Source: Panulirus ornatus (Eukaryota; Arthropoda; Malacostraca; Decapoda; Palinuridae). Taken from it: a DNA stretch of 64,000 bases. The number at the start of each line of letters is the position of its first letter. The stretch's first letter is position 1. A model generated the notes under the pieces. The model made no database searches and was not told the DNA's origin. It was given only the letters and a program-made list of their open reading frames with translations. Positions 24,153 to 35,744 of this stretch are shown piece after piece. The DNA lies in assembly GCF_036320965.1 (NCBI RefSeq), contig NC_092235.1, positions 4,185,262 to 4,249,261 on the forward strand. Reading direction: 5' to 3'. The translations under genes were made by a program, and so were the position numbers.

Positions 24153-24875
24153 TCAACGTGCCTGACGCACTGCGCGGAGTTGCTCCTTCTTACGTGGGCA
24201 TAGTCCAGATACAGCAACATGTCTACCTTTACAGTTGACACACATCGCTGCCTGAGCCTTGCACACACCTAAACCATGACCAGTTTCCGCGCATTGACTA
24301 CAGGTTTGGTGGGGTTCTTTACAGTTCTTAGTCTCATGTCGGTATTTCAGACATTTGAAACATTGTTGTACGTCGAGATGTTCATCTTTCTTCAGGGATT
24401 TTGCAGGCACAGAGATCATGGGGAACAGGACTCCCCGGGGGAGCAGGCGATCGGCCTCGGTCGGGTTTGAACATTGTATCTTTATTGATCTGGAGTTATT
24501 CGGTTTATAGACGTTGATGACATTAACGTCATTGTTTTCACCATTGATGGCTTCAACAATCTCCGAAGGGCTGAGGGACAAGATAGATTCATCAACATTG
24601 TAGGCAATAATAGTACATCTAGCTTGAAGGGGGCAGCGGTCCTGAACGATTTGGTAGTTTTTTTTAGCTAGTTCATCAAGGAGAGGCTTAGATAGGATTC
24701 TATCTAAATCACTATCTTTGCCCAAGCAAATCTTAAACTGGTATTTGTTCGAGGGTAATTGAATGACCCTAGTAGGACGGATCTCAGTGGTCTTAAAGAC
24801 GATGGACAGGAGTTCGAACGTGGAAGGAGGGCGGCAATCAGTTTTGAGGGATTTTAGACGTATGTCGGGCGGCAT
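24153..24875 (-). CDS. Jockey/I-like LINE ORF1 (gag-like, three CCHC knuckles)
   Basis: An intact 240-aa minus-strand ORF with an ATG. Residues about 25-170 form an RRM-like or gag-type region with LPSNKYQFKICLGKD. Then come three zinc knuckles: CFKCLKYRHETKNC (182-195) and CSQCAETGHGLGVC (202-215), both C-x2-C-x4-H-x4-C, and CVNCKGRHVAVSGLC (222-236), C-x2-C-x3-H-x6-C. This triple pattern is typical of ORF1 proteins of jockey/I-group LINEs, which coat the RNA. ORF2 is not adjacent: the downstream side meets repeat family C at about 24135. The ORF shows no break, so the insertion is fairly young or the frame is kept by chance. Confidence 0.8.
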   Translation of the reverse strand: MPPDIRLKSLKTDCRPPSTFELLSIVFKTTEIRPTRVIQLPSNKYQFKICLGKDSDLDRILSKPLLDELAKKNYQIVQDRCPLQARCTIIAYNVDESILSLSPSEIVEAINGENNDVNVINVYKPNNSRSIKIQCSNPTEADRLLPRGVLFPMISVPAKSLKKDEHLDVQQCFKCLKYRHETKNCKEPHQTCSQCAETGHGLGVCKAQAAMCVNCKGRHVAVSGLCPRKKEQLRAVRQAR

Positions 24876-24885
24876 GTTGGTGGCA

Positions 24886-25330
24886 TCAGTGTCCTAGTGC
24901 AAGAAAACGTGAGTGAGGGAGGCTCGACGGTCCAAGGTAGGGGAGAGGTAAGAGATAGTGTGAGGGTCTCCACCCCGTCAGGTGAGAACAGGTCCACTCC
25001 AGCCTCCACTCCTCAGGAAAATGAGTTTTCCAGAATGGGTTGGGGAAGCTGGGGTAGAGATTGCTCAAGCCAAACGGTCGAGAGATGGATGATGGATGAT
25101 AAAAGATAAAAAATAAAAAAGGGATGTGAAGATGGAGTGGAGGCAACGCGGGGGTGTGGGGAGCAGCGAGGGTGGTGAGGGAACAGCCTGCCGGCGTCGT
25201 CACCGTAACGGTCTCCCGCGGGAAGGACCAACGCGGGAGGCAACGTTACAATCCACTTCTTTCTTCAGTCTTCTCTCTTCTATCTTCTGTCTTCTCTCTT
25301 CTTTCTTCTCTTTTCGTGGGATCTGGCGTT
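24886..25330 (-). other. Probable 5' leader of the LINE ORF1, with pyrimidine-rich patch
   Basis: GC-balanced sequence upstream of the ORF1 ATG on the minus strand, with short ORFs in other frames. A (TCTTC)-rich patch at about 25257-25315 is low complexity. Leader status is inferred from position. Confidence 0.35.
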
Positions 25331-25834
25331 GATCCTTCATCAACCACGTGGTTAACACGTGGCCGAGACGGGAGCAGCAAGAACCTTCTCGAATGGCTAG
25401 AAAAGATGATGTATACATAGGAACATTCTTATATATACCGGGTCAGATGGACGTAAAAGTAGCAGTTGTACCTTCTGTGCCTATCATCGTGTGCTTTTTG
25501 TGAAATGTGCATTTTTCTTTGTATATATCTTATGGAACATAGACAACACAGCAAGCTCTATCTTATGACACCATTATATCTTACTTTTTTCCCTATATAC
25601 ATAGAGATAATTGTAAAAAATTGCCTTTCAACCTTCATCCGGATCAAGTACGGCAGGGTGGGCGGAGCTTATGGCTTTCCTTCAGCCAATAGGGAGGGAG
25701 TTTGTGTCTGCTAGTGCACAAAACGCGCTCGCACCACCGAAGACGACATTACCTAATTACTGATACTTAACACAAACAATACATAGGAATGTCACCCTTA
25801 CAACTTATCAAACTATATCAAATGCAGCCCTCTC

Positions 25835-25885
25835 ATTGGTAGATCATTGTCAACCAATGGCAAGCACGTATTTCACCATATATAG
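25835..25885 (+). promoter_or_regulatory. Possible CCAAT/TATA promoter
   Basis: ATTGG (25835-25839), CCAAT (25854-25858) and TATATAG (25879-25885) lie in promoter-like order. No convincing ORF follows within a few hundred bases, so this may be a remnant or chance. Confidence 0.25.
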
Positions 25886-26019
25886 AGGCACCGAGGCCCG
25901 TTAAATCCCGTTTTCAAACCTCCAGTCTACAAAAAAGGACTTTAACTGGCCTTCCTTTCCACGCTTAACACACCCACCCACTACTACCACAAACACACAC
26001 TCCCATTACTTGTATACTT

Positions 26020-26265
26020 TATTTAATTATAATTTCTCGTTGTATCCCGCGTTAGCGAGGCAGCGAAAGGAATCACACGAAAGAATGGGCCAACCCTCCC
26101 ACATACACATGTATACATATACACGTGCAGAAACGCCCATATACATACCTATGCATTTGAACCTATACATATTCATACATACACATACATATACTTATAT
26201 ACACATGTATATACTTCATACTTGCTGTCTTTATTCATTCTCGTCGCCACCCCGCACACTTTATT
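26020..26265 (-). repeat. RTE 3' UTR-type repeat fragment
   Basis: Contains CGCGTTAGCGAGGCAGCG and GAAAGAATGGGCCAACC followed by CATACA-rich sequence, as in the UTRs at 14350-14620 and 19770-20090. Confidence 0.65.
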
Positions 26266-26284
26266 CATACTTTATATATATCTT

Positions 26285-26532
26285 TCTTTTCTTTCATACT
26301 ATTCGCCATTTCCCGCGTTAGCAAGGTAGCGTTAAGAACAGAGGACTGGGCATTGGGTGAATATGCTCACCTGGCCCCCTTCTCTGCTCCTTCTTTTGGA
26401 AAATTAAAAAAAGAAAAGAAAAAACGAGAGGGGAGGATTTCCAGCCCTCCACTCCCTTCCCTTTTAGTCGCCTTATACAACACGCAGGGAATACGCACGA
26501 AGTATTCTTTCTCCCCTATCCCCAGGGATTAT
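26285..26532 (+). repeat. Interspersed repeat family B
   Basis: Forward copy ending CCCCTATCCCCAGGGATT, directly followed by RTE ORF2 sequence. Confidence 0.75.
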
Positions 26533-26540
26533 ACATGAAA

Positions 26541-27250
26541 GCCGGCAAGGCAGCGGGTTTGGATAGCTTTGCAGTGGAATTCATTTAAAAAGGGGGTGAC
26601 TGTATTGTTGACTAGTTGGTAAGGTTATTTAATGAATGATTCATGGTGAGGTGCCTGAGGATTGGCGGAATGTTTGCATAGTGCAATTGTACAAAGGCAA
26701 AGGGGACAAAGGTGAGTGCTCAAATTACAGAGGTATAAGTTTATTGACTATTCCTGGGAAATTATATGGGAGGGTATTGATTGAGAGGGTGAAGGCATGT
26801 GCAGAGCATCAGATTGGGGAAGAGCAGTGTGGTTTCAGCAGTGGTAGAGGATGTGTGGATCAGGTGTTTGCTTTGAAGGATGTATGTGAGAAGTACTTAG
26901 AAAAGCAAATGGATTTGTATGTACCATTTATGGATCTGGAGAAGGCATATGATAGAGTTGATAGAGATGCTCTGTGGAAGGTATTAAGAATATATGGTGT
27001 GGGAGGCAAGTTGTTAGAAGCAGTGAAAAGTTTTTATCGAGGATATAAGGCATGTGTACGTGCAGGAAGAGAGGACAGTGATTGGCTCTCAGTGAATGTA
27101 GGTTTGCGGCAGGGGTGTGTGATGTCTCCATGGTTGTTTAATTTGTTTATGGATGGGGTTGTTAGGGAGGTGAATGCAAGAGTTTTGGAAAGAGGGGCAA
27201 GTATGCTGTCTGTTGTGGATGAGAGAGCTTGGGAAGTGAGTCAGTTGATG
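26541..27250 (+). pseudogene. RTE-like LINE reverse transcriptase (copy R7)
   Basis: The plus-strand copy. It begins KAGKAAGLDSFAVEFI (the AxGxDxI signature before the fingers) with stops, then is open from 26636: [66 protein letters not shown] (motif A) and [18 protein letters not shown] (motif B). It stops at EVSQL, just before FADD, where gypsy copy 1 sequence begins; the last 12 residues of the open frame are gypsy leader. It gives the most complete 5' reading of this LINE family in the window. Confidence 0.85.
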
Positions 27251-27703
27251 ATTCAGATAAGAACTGTGTCAAAATGGTTCACTCTGTGAGATATGCTCCT
27301 TTTGTGTGATACTAGTTCTTAGTCTATAAATAGAGACATCTATATATTTTGGGTAGTATGATTATTCATCTTTGTAGTTTAGCAAATTAATATAAATTAT
27401 CAGTTATTCTTGCATATATTCTTTCTTATGTTTTCATACATTGGTACTATTGTTTTTAGTGATGATTGCTTTCATATATAGAGTCCATTACTGATATATT
27501 ATACTATTATGTGCACCTCTCATATACAGAGTCTGGTATTCATATGTTATACTGTTATGCCAGCCTTTCATGTCCTTTATTTCATTACAATATTTTCAAA
27601 TAATATTCATGTTATGTATTTTGTATTAGGTCAATATTGTTAATTATATCTTGAATATTTTTTGGGGGTTATTACTTACATACTTTATGTAAGATTGTAT
27701 TAC

Positions 27704-28459
27704 ATGTCCAAAGATATTCCATGCGGTAATCGTAAAGGTTCATATGTACTTCGGAAATTACCTAGAATCTCTTATTATAAACGGAACCAGCCTTCTAAAA
27801 TGGCGACGTCACACAAAGTTGTTTTGACAGATTCTGGTGACACAGATGACCCACAGAAACCTCCTTACACGTTACCACACCCACACCCACCTCCCCCTCC
27901 ACATCACAAAAACTCAGGACAATCAAATCCCTCACAAAAAACTGTTTTCACACTAAAACAAGCTAGGGAACAACACGAGTTATTTGATGGTACACTGTCA
28001 AATTCTGATCGGTGGATTAGAAATGCAGAGGACATTGTTGAACATAATGGTGATTCAGGAGACAGAGTGCTTATATCGGCTGCTAAAAACCTCATTGATT
28101 TCAACCAGCCTAACAATTAAGCTAGGGTTGTCTATGACTCAGATGACATTGGAAACTGTACATCTTGGGAGGAATTTAAAACGTTGTTTACATCAGGTTG
28201 TGAGGAATCATTCTCAGATAGTTTACTACACGTCCTTTTACGTGCTCTTAACACAACATACTTGGATGATACGTCAGTCCCTGATCACTGGAGTACCTTA
28301 CATGGAAGAATGAGATTAGTTAGGCAGGCTTATGAATCCTCATCATGCATATCGGCCATGATGAATCCTGAAACTCATGTGCAAACATTCATGCGTTTAT
28401 TACACATGACCTTCATTCTCAAGGACCTGACGTTCAGACGTCAGACGACGGTTACTTAA
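27704..28459 (+). pseudogene. Gypsy gag, copy 1
   Basis: Starts MSKDIPCGNRKGS, then a His/Pro-rich stretch (HPHPPPPPHHKN) and the capsid-like LFDGTLSNSDRWIRNAEDIV ... SAAKNLIDF. TAA at 28118 interrupts PNNYARVVY, where copy 2 has TAC. After the stop the frame continues with WEEFKTLFTSGCEESFSDSL to FRRQTTVT. Structural coat protein of the particle; no retained function is expected. Confidence 0.75.
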
Positions 28460-28660
28460 TGAGAACATCGACCCATCATTGTGGGACAGTAACAAAAGTG
28501 TTGAATTACACTCAAAAGAAAGGTGGATATTCCAACACCAAGACACTGGGGAGAGTGTCGGCTTCCCAAAATGTGACGTAACATTCTAGTGGTCAACACA
28601 ATCATTCTTCTCATGGTCAAATACAGCGATTCAGTGATGACAAACACTCACATAAAGTGA

Positions 28661-29393
28661 CGTGCTTCCGGTGTGGCCAACCAGGACATAAAGCGAATCT
28701 GAGTCCTTACACATGGGACTCATTCTCACGTGAGCCTTGACTAGAACAAACGCAGTCAACGACCCATGTCATCACAGCCTCGGTCGTCACAATTCTGCCG
28801 ACCTAGTCATGATTTCCTCCAGTCAAACATCAGGCTGACCTTCACCCGCTCGCGCCCAACACCACCAAGCAGGTGTTCATATCATAGCAACGCTAGACAC
28901 ACTTCAGCGGAATGTCGAGCATTAGCTAGACAGACGTCATCTAACACAGGTTCATCATGTCATTATCAACAATGACAATCTCTCTCTCATGACACGACTC
29001 CATCACATAAGGAACTCTTAAGACATTTTCGTTCTTCGCCATTTTCTCACATTACAGGTTTTGATTTAGTGGGTTCTTTCCAGGATAAGACAATCACAAT
29101 CTTTCCAGGATAAGCCAATCACAATCTTTCTAGACAGTGGCGCGGAAGCAGATGTCATTCATTATGAATTTATTCAACCATTAATGGGGCGCACTCAACT
29201 TGGTCAATGCTCGGACTTTTACCCATCCCTTCAAAGTATCTCAAATGAAAATCTCGACGTAAGGGGCACTATTAAAATGAGCATTCGCATAGGCGACTCG
29301 GTCGTTACAGTAACCCCTTACATTGTTCGTGGTGTAACTTTTCCTGCTAACTTGTTACTAGGACGCCACTCTATGTGTGGCACAACATAAGAT
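28661..29393 (+). pseudogene. Gypsy nucleocapsid and aspartic protease, copy 1
   Basis: CFRCGQPGHKANLS is a CCHC knuckle whose last Cys is Ser. From about 29120, FLDSGAEADVIHYEF carries the catalytic D-S-G and LLLGRHSM the second conserved turn, which is the retroviral-type protease layout. An internal duplication of about 28 bp (near 29075-29125) shifts the frame just before the protease. Confidence 0.75.
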
Positions 29394-29569
29394 CTGTCCT
29401 ATTGATCATGTGGTTTGTGTTGATAATACGTTCCTGCCATTGTCAGAGAAGAGTTCTCACTCAGTCAGAGTCATTAATACATCTGCTCCCACGTCCTGCT
29501 TCACGGTAGACAATACGCATCCTTTCTACTTGTCCACGTGATCATTGCCCTGGTAAACTGAAAACCAAC

Positions 29570-31441
29570 ATGACTCTGCATAGTGACACATTAACGAAGG
29601 CTCCTCTCTCACTTTCTCGAACACGGATGACTGATCATGGACTGAGACATAGTCAGGGTGATCTGGCACTAAGAGTAGTTGCTGAACCTTCATCACTAAC
29701 TGTCACACGACTATCGATGGATGCCTCTATTCATGAGACCACAGATGGAGAGGTCATCATATACATTGCCAATACGGGACCCACTCTTGTCCGTCTCCGT
29801 AAAGTGGCCAAGCTTGTGGAATTCTCCGTTTTGAAGTCCGGAATTCAAGACGAGGAGTTGCATGAGTTTAACATCCGTCTAGTCTCACATTCCATTACCC
29901 CACCACCACCTACTCCTCCTACCCCTGACTCAGCAGTGCACGGCTTGAGTCAGCTCCCCACCATCACCCCTGACATGATATCCAAGGTAGGATTAACCAA
30001 ACATGTTGACCAGTTAACAGACTTACTTAACCAGTATAGGTCTACTATTGCCTTATCAGGAGAACCACTTGGTAGAACTCATTTGGATGTTCACATTATT
30101 AACTTAGAGAAAAACACACGTCCCATTGACGTCCCAGCATATCGATTGCCACACGTGCAGAGAGACATAGCAAACAAACTTGTTCAGGACATGTTGAAAG
30201 ATAATGTTATAGAGGAATCACGATCACCATGGAATTCACCACTTCTGATCGTTCCGAAAAAGGACGGAACTTTTAGACCAGTCATAGATTTTAGAAAACT
30301 CAACAACAAGGTCACTTTGAAAGATGGTTTCCCATTACCAGTGGTATCAGAGCTTCTTCATAGCCTCGGTAACAATAAGGTATTTTCAACTTTGGATTTA
30401 TTGAGCGGATTTTGGCAGATTCCCTTGTCAGAGGAAAGCCGCCCCCTGACTGTGTTCAGTACGCCAGATGGTCATTGGCAGTTCATATGCATCATGGCCT
30501 TCGGTCTTCATTCCTCACCGGTGATCACCTTCTCAAGGTTAATGACTAACATTTGTCGTCACATGTTGGGCCAAGATGTATTGGTTTATCTTGATGATAT
30601 AATTGTCATGTCTCCAGATATTGCTTTTCATTTCAAAAGTCTTGAGAAAGTATTTCTACGACTTAAGGATGCAAACCTAAAAGTCAAGTTATCCAAATGT
30701 TCCTTTCTACAAACAAGAATGAATTACTTAGGTGACACCGTTGATGAAAACGGTATTCAACCTAATGCACATAAAGTCAAAACAATTGTAGAATGGCCAG
30801 TCCCTTCCACAACAGATAAGGTCAAATCCTTCCTTGGTTTAGCAGGATATTATTGAAGATCTATATCTAATTTCGCAAAGATCGCAAACCCACTCACTTC
30901 ACTTCTGAAACAGGGAGTTACATTCCAGTGGTCTACAGCACAAGATAGTGCGTTTGACTTACTCAAGCGACACTTGATAGAAGCATCTACCCTTCGATTC
31001 CCCAACTTTGAGAAACCCTTCATTTTGCACACAGATGCTTGTAAACAGGGTCTTGGAGCTGTACTTATGCAGGAGTTGAATAAGGGTAGACTTTTCCCCA
31101 TAGCCTATTCGAGCCGTTCATGTTCAAAGACGGAATCGAAATACTCAATAACTGAGTTAGAAGGCCTTGCAGTTGTTTGGGCACTCAAACATTTTAAGAA
31201 ATACATATATGGTTACCTTATTACAGTTTATACAGATCACAGAGCACTGTTAGGTATTTTTCAACAACAGGATCCTACAGAAAAGTTTCAGAGGTGGTTT
31301 TTAACTACACAAACATTTGACCCAGATTTTCGTTTTGTTTCTGGTTCATCCAATGTAGCTGCAGACGCGCTTTCCCGCAGAGTGGGTGCAGTCACTGTAA
31401 ATAATAGCCTCGTATATTTTGATGTAGAGCGGCTACTGTGA
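29570..31441 (+). pseudogene. Gypsy reverse transcriptase-RNase H, copy 1
   Basis: Open from ATG 29570 to a TGA at 30854-30856, then open again from 30857 to 31441 in the same frame. Reverse transcriptase: KKDGTFRPVIDFRKLNN, LDLLSGFWQIPL (first Asp), AFGLHSSP and VYLDDIIV (the YxDD pair). The stop falls in GYY*RSI where Arg (CGA) is expected. RNase H: FILHTDACKQGLGAVLMQ with the first catalytic Asp, SKTESKYSITELEGLAVVWA, TDHRALL and VAADALSRR. With the stop ignored it is nearly full length for this region. Copy 2 carries the same stop. Confidence 0.88.
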
Positions 31442-33715
31442 CGTTGATGTAATATCCATTTGATAAATCTCTATCTAAATATGACCTTCAGTCATAAAGA
31501 CTGCACCACAAACCTTTCATTGCCTTGAAATCTTAAGAGAATCAATGTTAACCTTTGTATGTTTTATATATGATCCAGTGACTTTAACTCCAGCCACCGT
31601 TGTAGACAGTCATATCCCTGATATGTGGACACCTGGAACGTTGTAGATAATTTATCATGAAGGTCCCAGTACTGTGTCCACGCCACAAACACCCCAGCAA
31701 AGGGCGCCTGTGGACGACGATGACGAAGGGAGACTCTTCAAGCAAACCTCATCATAAGTTTACAAGGACGATCTCTTTGTGTTTTCTGTCATCCACTAAG
31801 GAATATTTGTCAAGCGTTTGGTGTGTCCACAACTGTTTTATACCTTCGGAGTTATATTTCTTCCTCTTGTGTATCACTAACATTGAGTCTCGGGTCGCCT
31901 TAGTTTCACTACAACGAAATTCGCAGACGTTACTAAAGGTGAAACGTAAGACGACGTCAGGTAATGAACAGATGCGACAACTTGACATAATTATCGTAAA
32001 ATGGTACATTGGATTGTGTTTCCTGCTTGTTTAATTCATGCTTTGTTTGCATTAACATTTGTCTATTGATTTATAGATTATGGCTGGAGGTAACCATTGT
32101 CAACTCTTCATAATTAATGATGGTCTGTGGTAGGTTTACTCCCTACACCCATCATCCTTCTTGGTTCCAAATCTATTTCAGGCCACCAAGACCACTGGTG
32201 CCTTGTGGATGTACCAATGTGACCCTATGTTCGTACAATTGTTCTTAAGCCCGATTCTTAGGCAGTGTTACCTCTGTGTTTTGTGAAAATTGTCTCCTTA
32301 CCAGCGAGTATTGTAAGAAAATGGTTTAATAGTCTATCTTGCAACTGCATCAGCTACTACAGATAATCAGAAAGTGTAAACATTCAGCGGTTCATGCCAA
32401 TGCCAAGCGGTTGTTCAAGCCAGGCAAAATGTGTGGATGACCTTGACGGAGTAAGCAATGTGTTGATGAAGTTATGGCCAGTGGTGTGGCGAGGGAGGGT
32501 CTGGGCAGGCAGGACACGATTGAGTGATGTTTCGTATCGTCAAGCCTCATTCCTTCCCTTGTCTATGTTTTACTTTTGATGACATTCATAGAGAATGCAG
32601 CTAAGGAGTTACGTTTTCTATACACAACATAGATGCTATTCGTTTTTACAAAATCGTAGTTTACTTGCAAACGGTAAAATCACTCATATGTAGCTTTGCC
32701 AGGTTTCCTCCTAAATTTGTTCTCCATATTAGATTCATCATACGTCAACGTAACAACTTAACAAAGAGATGGTCACGAAGTGCAAAGATGATGAAAGGCT
32801 TTGATAATCTCGATCTAACTAATTACCTAAGGCTAGATCTTCTGATCTAAGTCGTATTAATGGATGCAGTCTGGTGGGAAAACATTCTACCTTCACTGAG
32901 TCCAAGTGTTATTTGCTCAACCTAATTGTTAACATACAGACTGATGATTCCCCTGCAACTTCCATGGTATACACACTGACCAACTTGGCAAGTGGTACAC
33001 CGAGTACAACGCCACACCTCCTGACTCCTTCCCAACCCACATGATGAAGGTCATGGACAACTTGTATGACCGCTACCTAACATTACCTGGACCCAAGATG
33101 ACATTAAAAATTATTGATAAATTCTATCTTGCTTGAGAGAACAAAATCTTTAATACTAAAGAATGATGGAAAGAAAGAGCAAGATAATATCTTGGGAGAT
33201 AAAGTGTGTCGATCACCACAGACAAAATTGAGGATACAACATAGAATAGAGAATTTGTATATGATGATGCTCTTGCTTCCTCTGACGTCCACATGTTATC
33301 CACATAAACACAGTACTTTACTACAGTACATACAGTAATATCAGTCGTAACAACACTATGTATGTAGTCGTGATTACCGTAACATGTGAGTGGCAAGATT
33401 GGATGACGTAACGTAACAATATCAGACTTCATCATTCTCAATAGTTTAGGTGGATCATGTAATATTTGGCGTTGCTTCATGTTTTATCAGATGATAAAAT
33501 GATGGTTGGTCTAATGACCTTCACAAGTCAGTGGTCATTAAATCCCACACAGCAACCAACCACTCAGGATGACCAGGAGGGAGCCACCTGGTGCAGACCA
33601 AGTGTACCAGCCTGGTGGAGAGGATCAACTGCTCCACCTCAGGATAAGAGCTGCTCAAGTTCTGTAGTGAGGGACACTCCAAGTGGCATGTGAAACTACC
33701 AGTCTTAGTTATAAA
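31442..33715. other. Unassigned sequence
   Basis: No retroelement match and no ORF with a recognisable domain. A short coding-like stretch lies at about 32965-33097 in one plus frame (GKWYTEYNATPPDSFP, then MKVMDNLYDRYLTLPGPKM) but is flanked by AT-rich sequence; it could be an eroded exon. Confidence 0.4.
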
Positions 33716-33769
33716 CTACCACCCGGCTGGCCGGTGGGTGGGTGGCTGTGGCCAACATGAACCCAGGGG

Positions 33770-33810
<41 letters not shown>

Positions 33811-33866
33811 GCCCACTGACCTGACCACCGGCCGGTGGGTGGCTGTGGCCAACATGAACCCAGGGA

Positions 33867-33901
<35 letters not shown>

Positions 33902-33957
33902 GCCCACTGACCTGACCACCGGCCGGTGGGTGGCTGTGGCCAACATGAACCCAGGGG

Positions 33958-33990
<33 letters not shown>
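33716..33990. repeat. Compound repeat: (CA)n inside a ~95-bp tandem unit, 3 copies
   Basis: Each unit has GGCCGGTGGGTGGCTGTGGC and CCAACATGAACCCAGGGRCT, followed by (CA)n of 28-36 bp and CGCCCACTGACCTGACCACC. The long minus-strand frames of CV/HT repeats are artefacts. Confidence 0.95.
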
Positions 33991-33991
<1 letters not shown>

Positions 33992-35000
33992 CGGCGCCAG
34001 GCTGGAGGCGGGGCATCGTGACGTCACAGGCAAGTCCCTCCCCCCGCCAGATCCAAACATGTGTTGTGTCTGGTGATGGCGGTTCAAGATTTCCCACATT
34101 TATATTGATCTTTACATTATCATCCACTCCCAAAGTCACCTGGCATTCTTGTGTTTCAACAACAGACGTGATATATGCAACACCAGGCAAACATTGTACC
34201 ATTATCTGATAGGTTAATTGGTGCACAATCAAGAACCAGTGAATTTCATGGCCGCCATAAGTAAGTAAGGAAGGTGACTTTAATGATGATAAATACGACC
34301 TGGTATGGCTGTGTCTACACACTACCGCCATCTGGTCAACATTGTACATACCAACATTTAAACTGTGACATTCAACCACAAGGTTTAAAGTCGCTCATGA
34401 AAACGCGAACTTAAAATCTATCCATTTAAATCTACCATTCATCAATAAACATTTAAACACTGTCATTTGAACGTAAACCTTCCAGCTGCGTTATTTTACC
34501 AGAGTCCTTTAAGATACGTCATATAAACACAAAGCTTAAGTGTACGTTAAGCTTGTGCAAACCATCATTAAATATCAAACTTTTAAATTAGAATTGTAAT
34601 GAAATTGCGAACTTTTAACTCTGTCAAATTACAGCTATTGTACAAAATGATTCACTTAATTGACAAATTTTAATGTCAGTTAATTTAACGATATCCTTTG
34701 TGGTTCATCTCTGAAACACAAACCTTTAAACTTTGTCTCTAGAACTGAACACAACCATTAAGTTTCATAACTGGAATGGAAATTTGGATAATCTATCAAA
34801 ATTCGTCATATAACGCGAACTTTTAAATCCTTCCATTCAGTTGGGCCGTTACTTGCCTGGCTGCCATTCATAATATGTCCTTTTATATTGTATGTTGACT
34901 ACGCTCTCATTCATTCGTCATTTGGATCGTCTCACTGATATTCCATTCATAAACTTCATTCCTGCAGCTTATTTTTGACCGCCATGTTGCTTCCTCAAGG
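33991..35000. other. Unassigned; degenerate AT-rich repeat 34380-34880
   Basis: From about 34380, variants of GTCATATAAACGCGAACTTT recur irregularly with spacing of a few tens of bases. No gene seen. Confidence 0.35.
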
Positions 35001-35002
35001 TT

Positions 35003-35160
35003 TATAATTCTTTGTGTATTTAATAATAGAAGATTCAATGATATTTCTCGTGGTACTGGAATTAGAGTTAATAATGCCATCTCAGTTATTAACTCTAACT
35101 CAAGTACCACGAGAAATATCATTGAATCTTCTATTGCTGAATACACAAAGAATTATAATC
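35003..35160. repeat. Inverted repeat with ~65-bp arms
   Basis: The arms 35003-35067 and 35094-35157 are near-perfect reverse complements (for example AAGATTCAATGATATTTCTC against its complement) around a ~26-bp loop. The right arm continues into repeat family C. One frame of the right arm reads TTRNIIESSI-KYTKNYNLN, faintly like a retroelement C-terminus. Confidence 0.85.
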
Positions 35161-35450
35161 TTAATATTAGTGATGGTCTATACTAATTGGGTAACTTTAA
35201 TGTTGATAAAATGTGTAAACAATTCACCTTCTTGTCCACATAATAAGTTTATGATACGCTTGTTGTCTGTCTTGGACAATCACATGTTTACCATATGGCG
35301 TCCTAGCTACGTCTCTTCATTGTATATCAACTGAGTGTTATATTTCTCTCTTGTGTCTCCCCTGATGATGTGAGTTTTACACGAATCTGCACTTGGGAAC
35401 TTATCGTGTTTATTTTCCCCGTGGACTCATAGGAATATACTTGATCACGC
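35161..35450 (+). repeat. Interspersed repeat family C (plus copy)
   Basis: Same family as 24018-24135 (minus): CTTGGACAATC and TGGCGTCCTAGCTACGTC. A frame reads SPDDVSFTRICTWELIVFIF before the (TA)n. Possibly a Penelope-like 3' end; assignment uncertain. Confidence 0.55.
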
Positions 35451-35467
35451 GCAAAATTGTGATCCTT

Positions 35468-35472
<5 letters not shown>

Positions 35473-35530
<58 letters not shown>
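35473..35530. repeat. (TA)n tract
   Basis: About 58 bp of TA directly after repeat family C. Confidence 0.95.
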
Positions 35531-35531
<1 letters not shown>

Positions 35532-35673
35532 TTCAGTATGTTTACTTTCGATAATGAGGGACATAAGAAGGAGCCAAGCAAGTAAATTTCGTCAAAGACA
35601 TCTCTCTTTTCTAAACGCTGCCTCGCAAAGATTTTCATTAATTCAAATTGAAGAAACAGACGAATTTTCTATT

Positions 35674-35744
35674 GTCTGGTTAGCTCAGTGGTAGAGCGTG
35701 AGTCTCACACACTCAAGGTCGTGGGTTCGAGACCCACACCAGAC
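35674..35744 (+). tRNA. tRNA with anticodon CAC (Val by code; Met-like body)
   Basis: A perfect 71-nt cloverleaf: acceptor GTCTGGT/ACCAGAC, D arm GCTC/GAGC, anticodon arm TGAGT/ACTCA with loop CTCACAC, and T arm GTGGG/CCCAC with TTCGAGA. TTTTTT follows within a few bases. By the code CAC reads Val GTG, but the variable and T region (AAGGTCGTGGGTTCGAG) and the TTAGC D-arm start resemble elongator tRNA-Met (anticodon CAT). It may be an anticodon-shifted tRNA or a tRNA-derived repeat head. Confidence 0.8.

Larger units (their letters stand above)
27251..31432 (+). mobile_element. Ty3/gypsy-like element, copy 1 (no LTRs)
   Basis: It starts ATTCAGATAAGAACTGTGTC, as copy 2 does at 51311, and runs through leader, gag, protease, reverse transcriptase and RNase H. 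It diverges from copy 2 after GATGTAGAGCGG. Neither LTR is present; it begins inside RTE copy R7. Integrase is missing. Similarity to copy 2 is high throughout. Confidence 0.88.

Noticed and set aside
31657..32034. 125-aa plus ORF in the unassigned region
   Set aside because: Composition and lack of any motif look random, and the opposite strand is also open.
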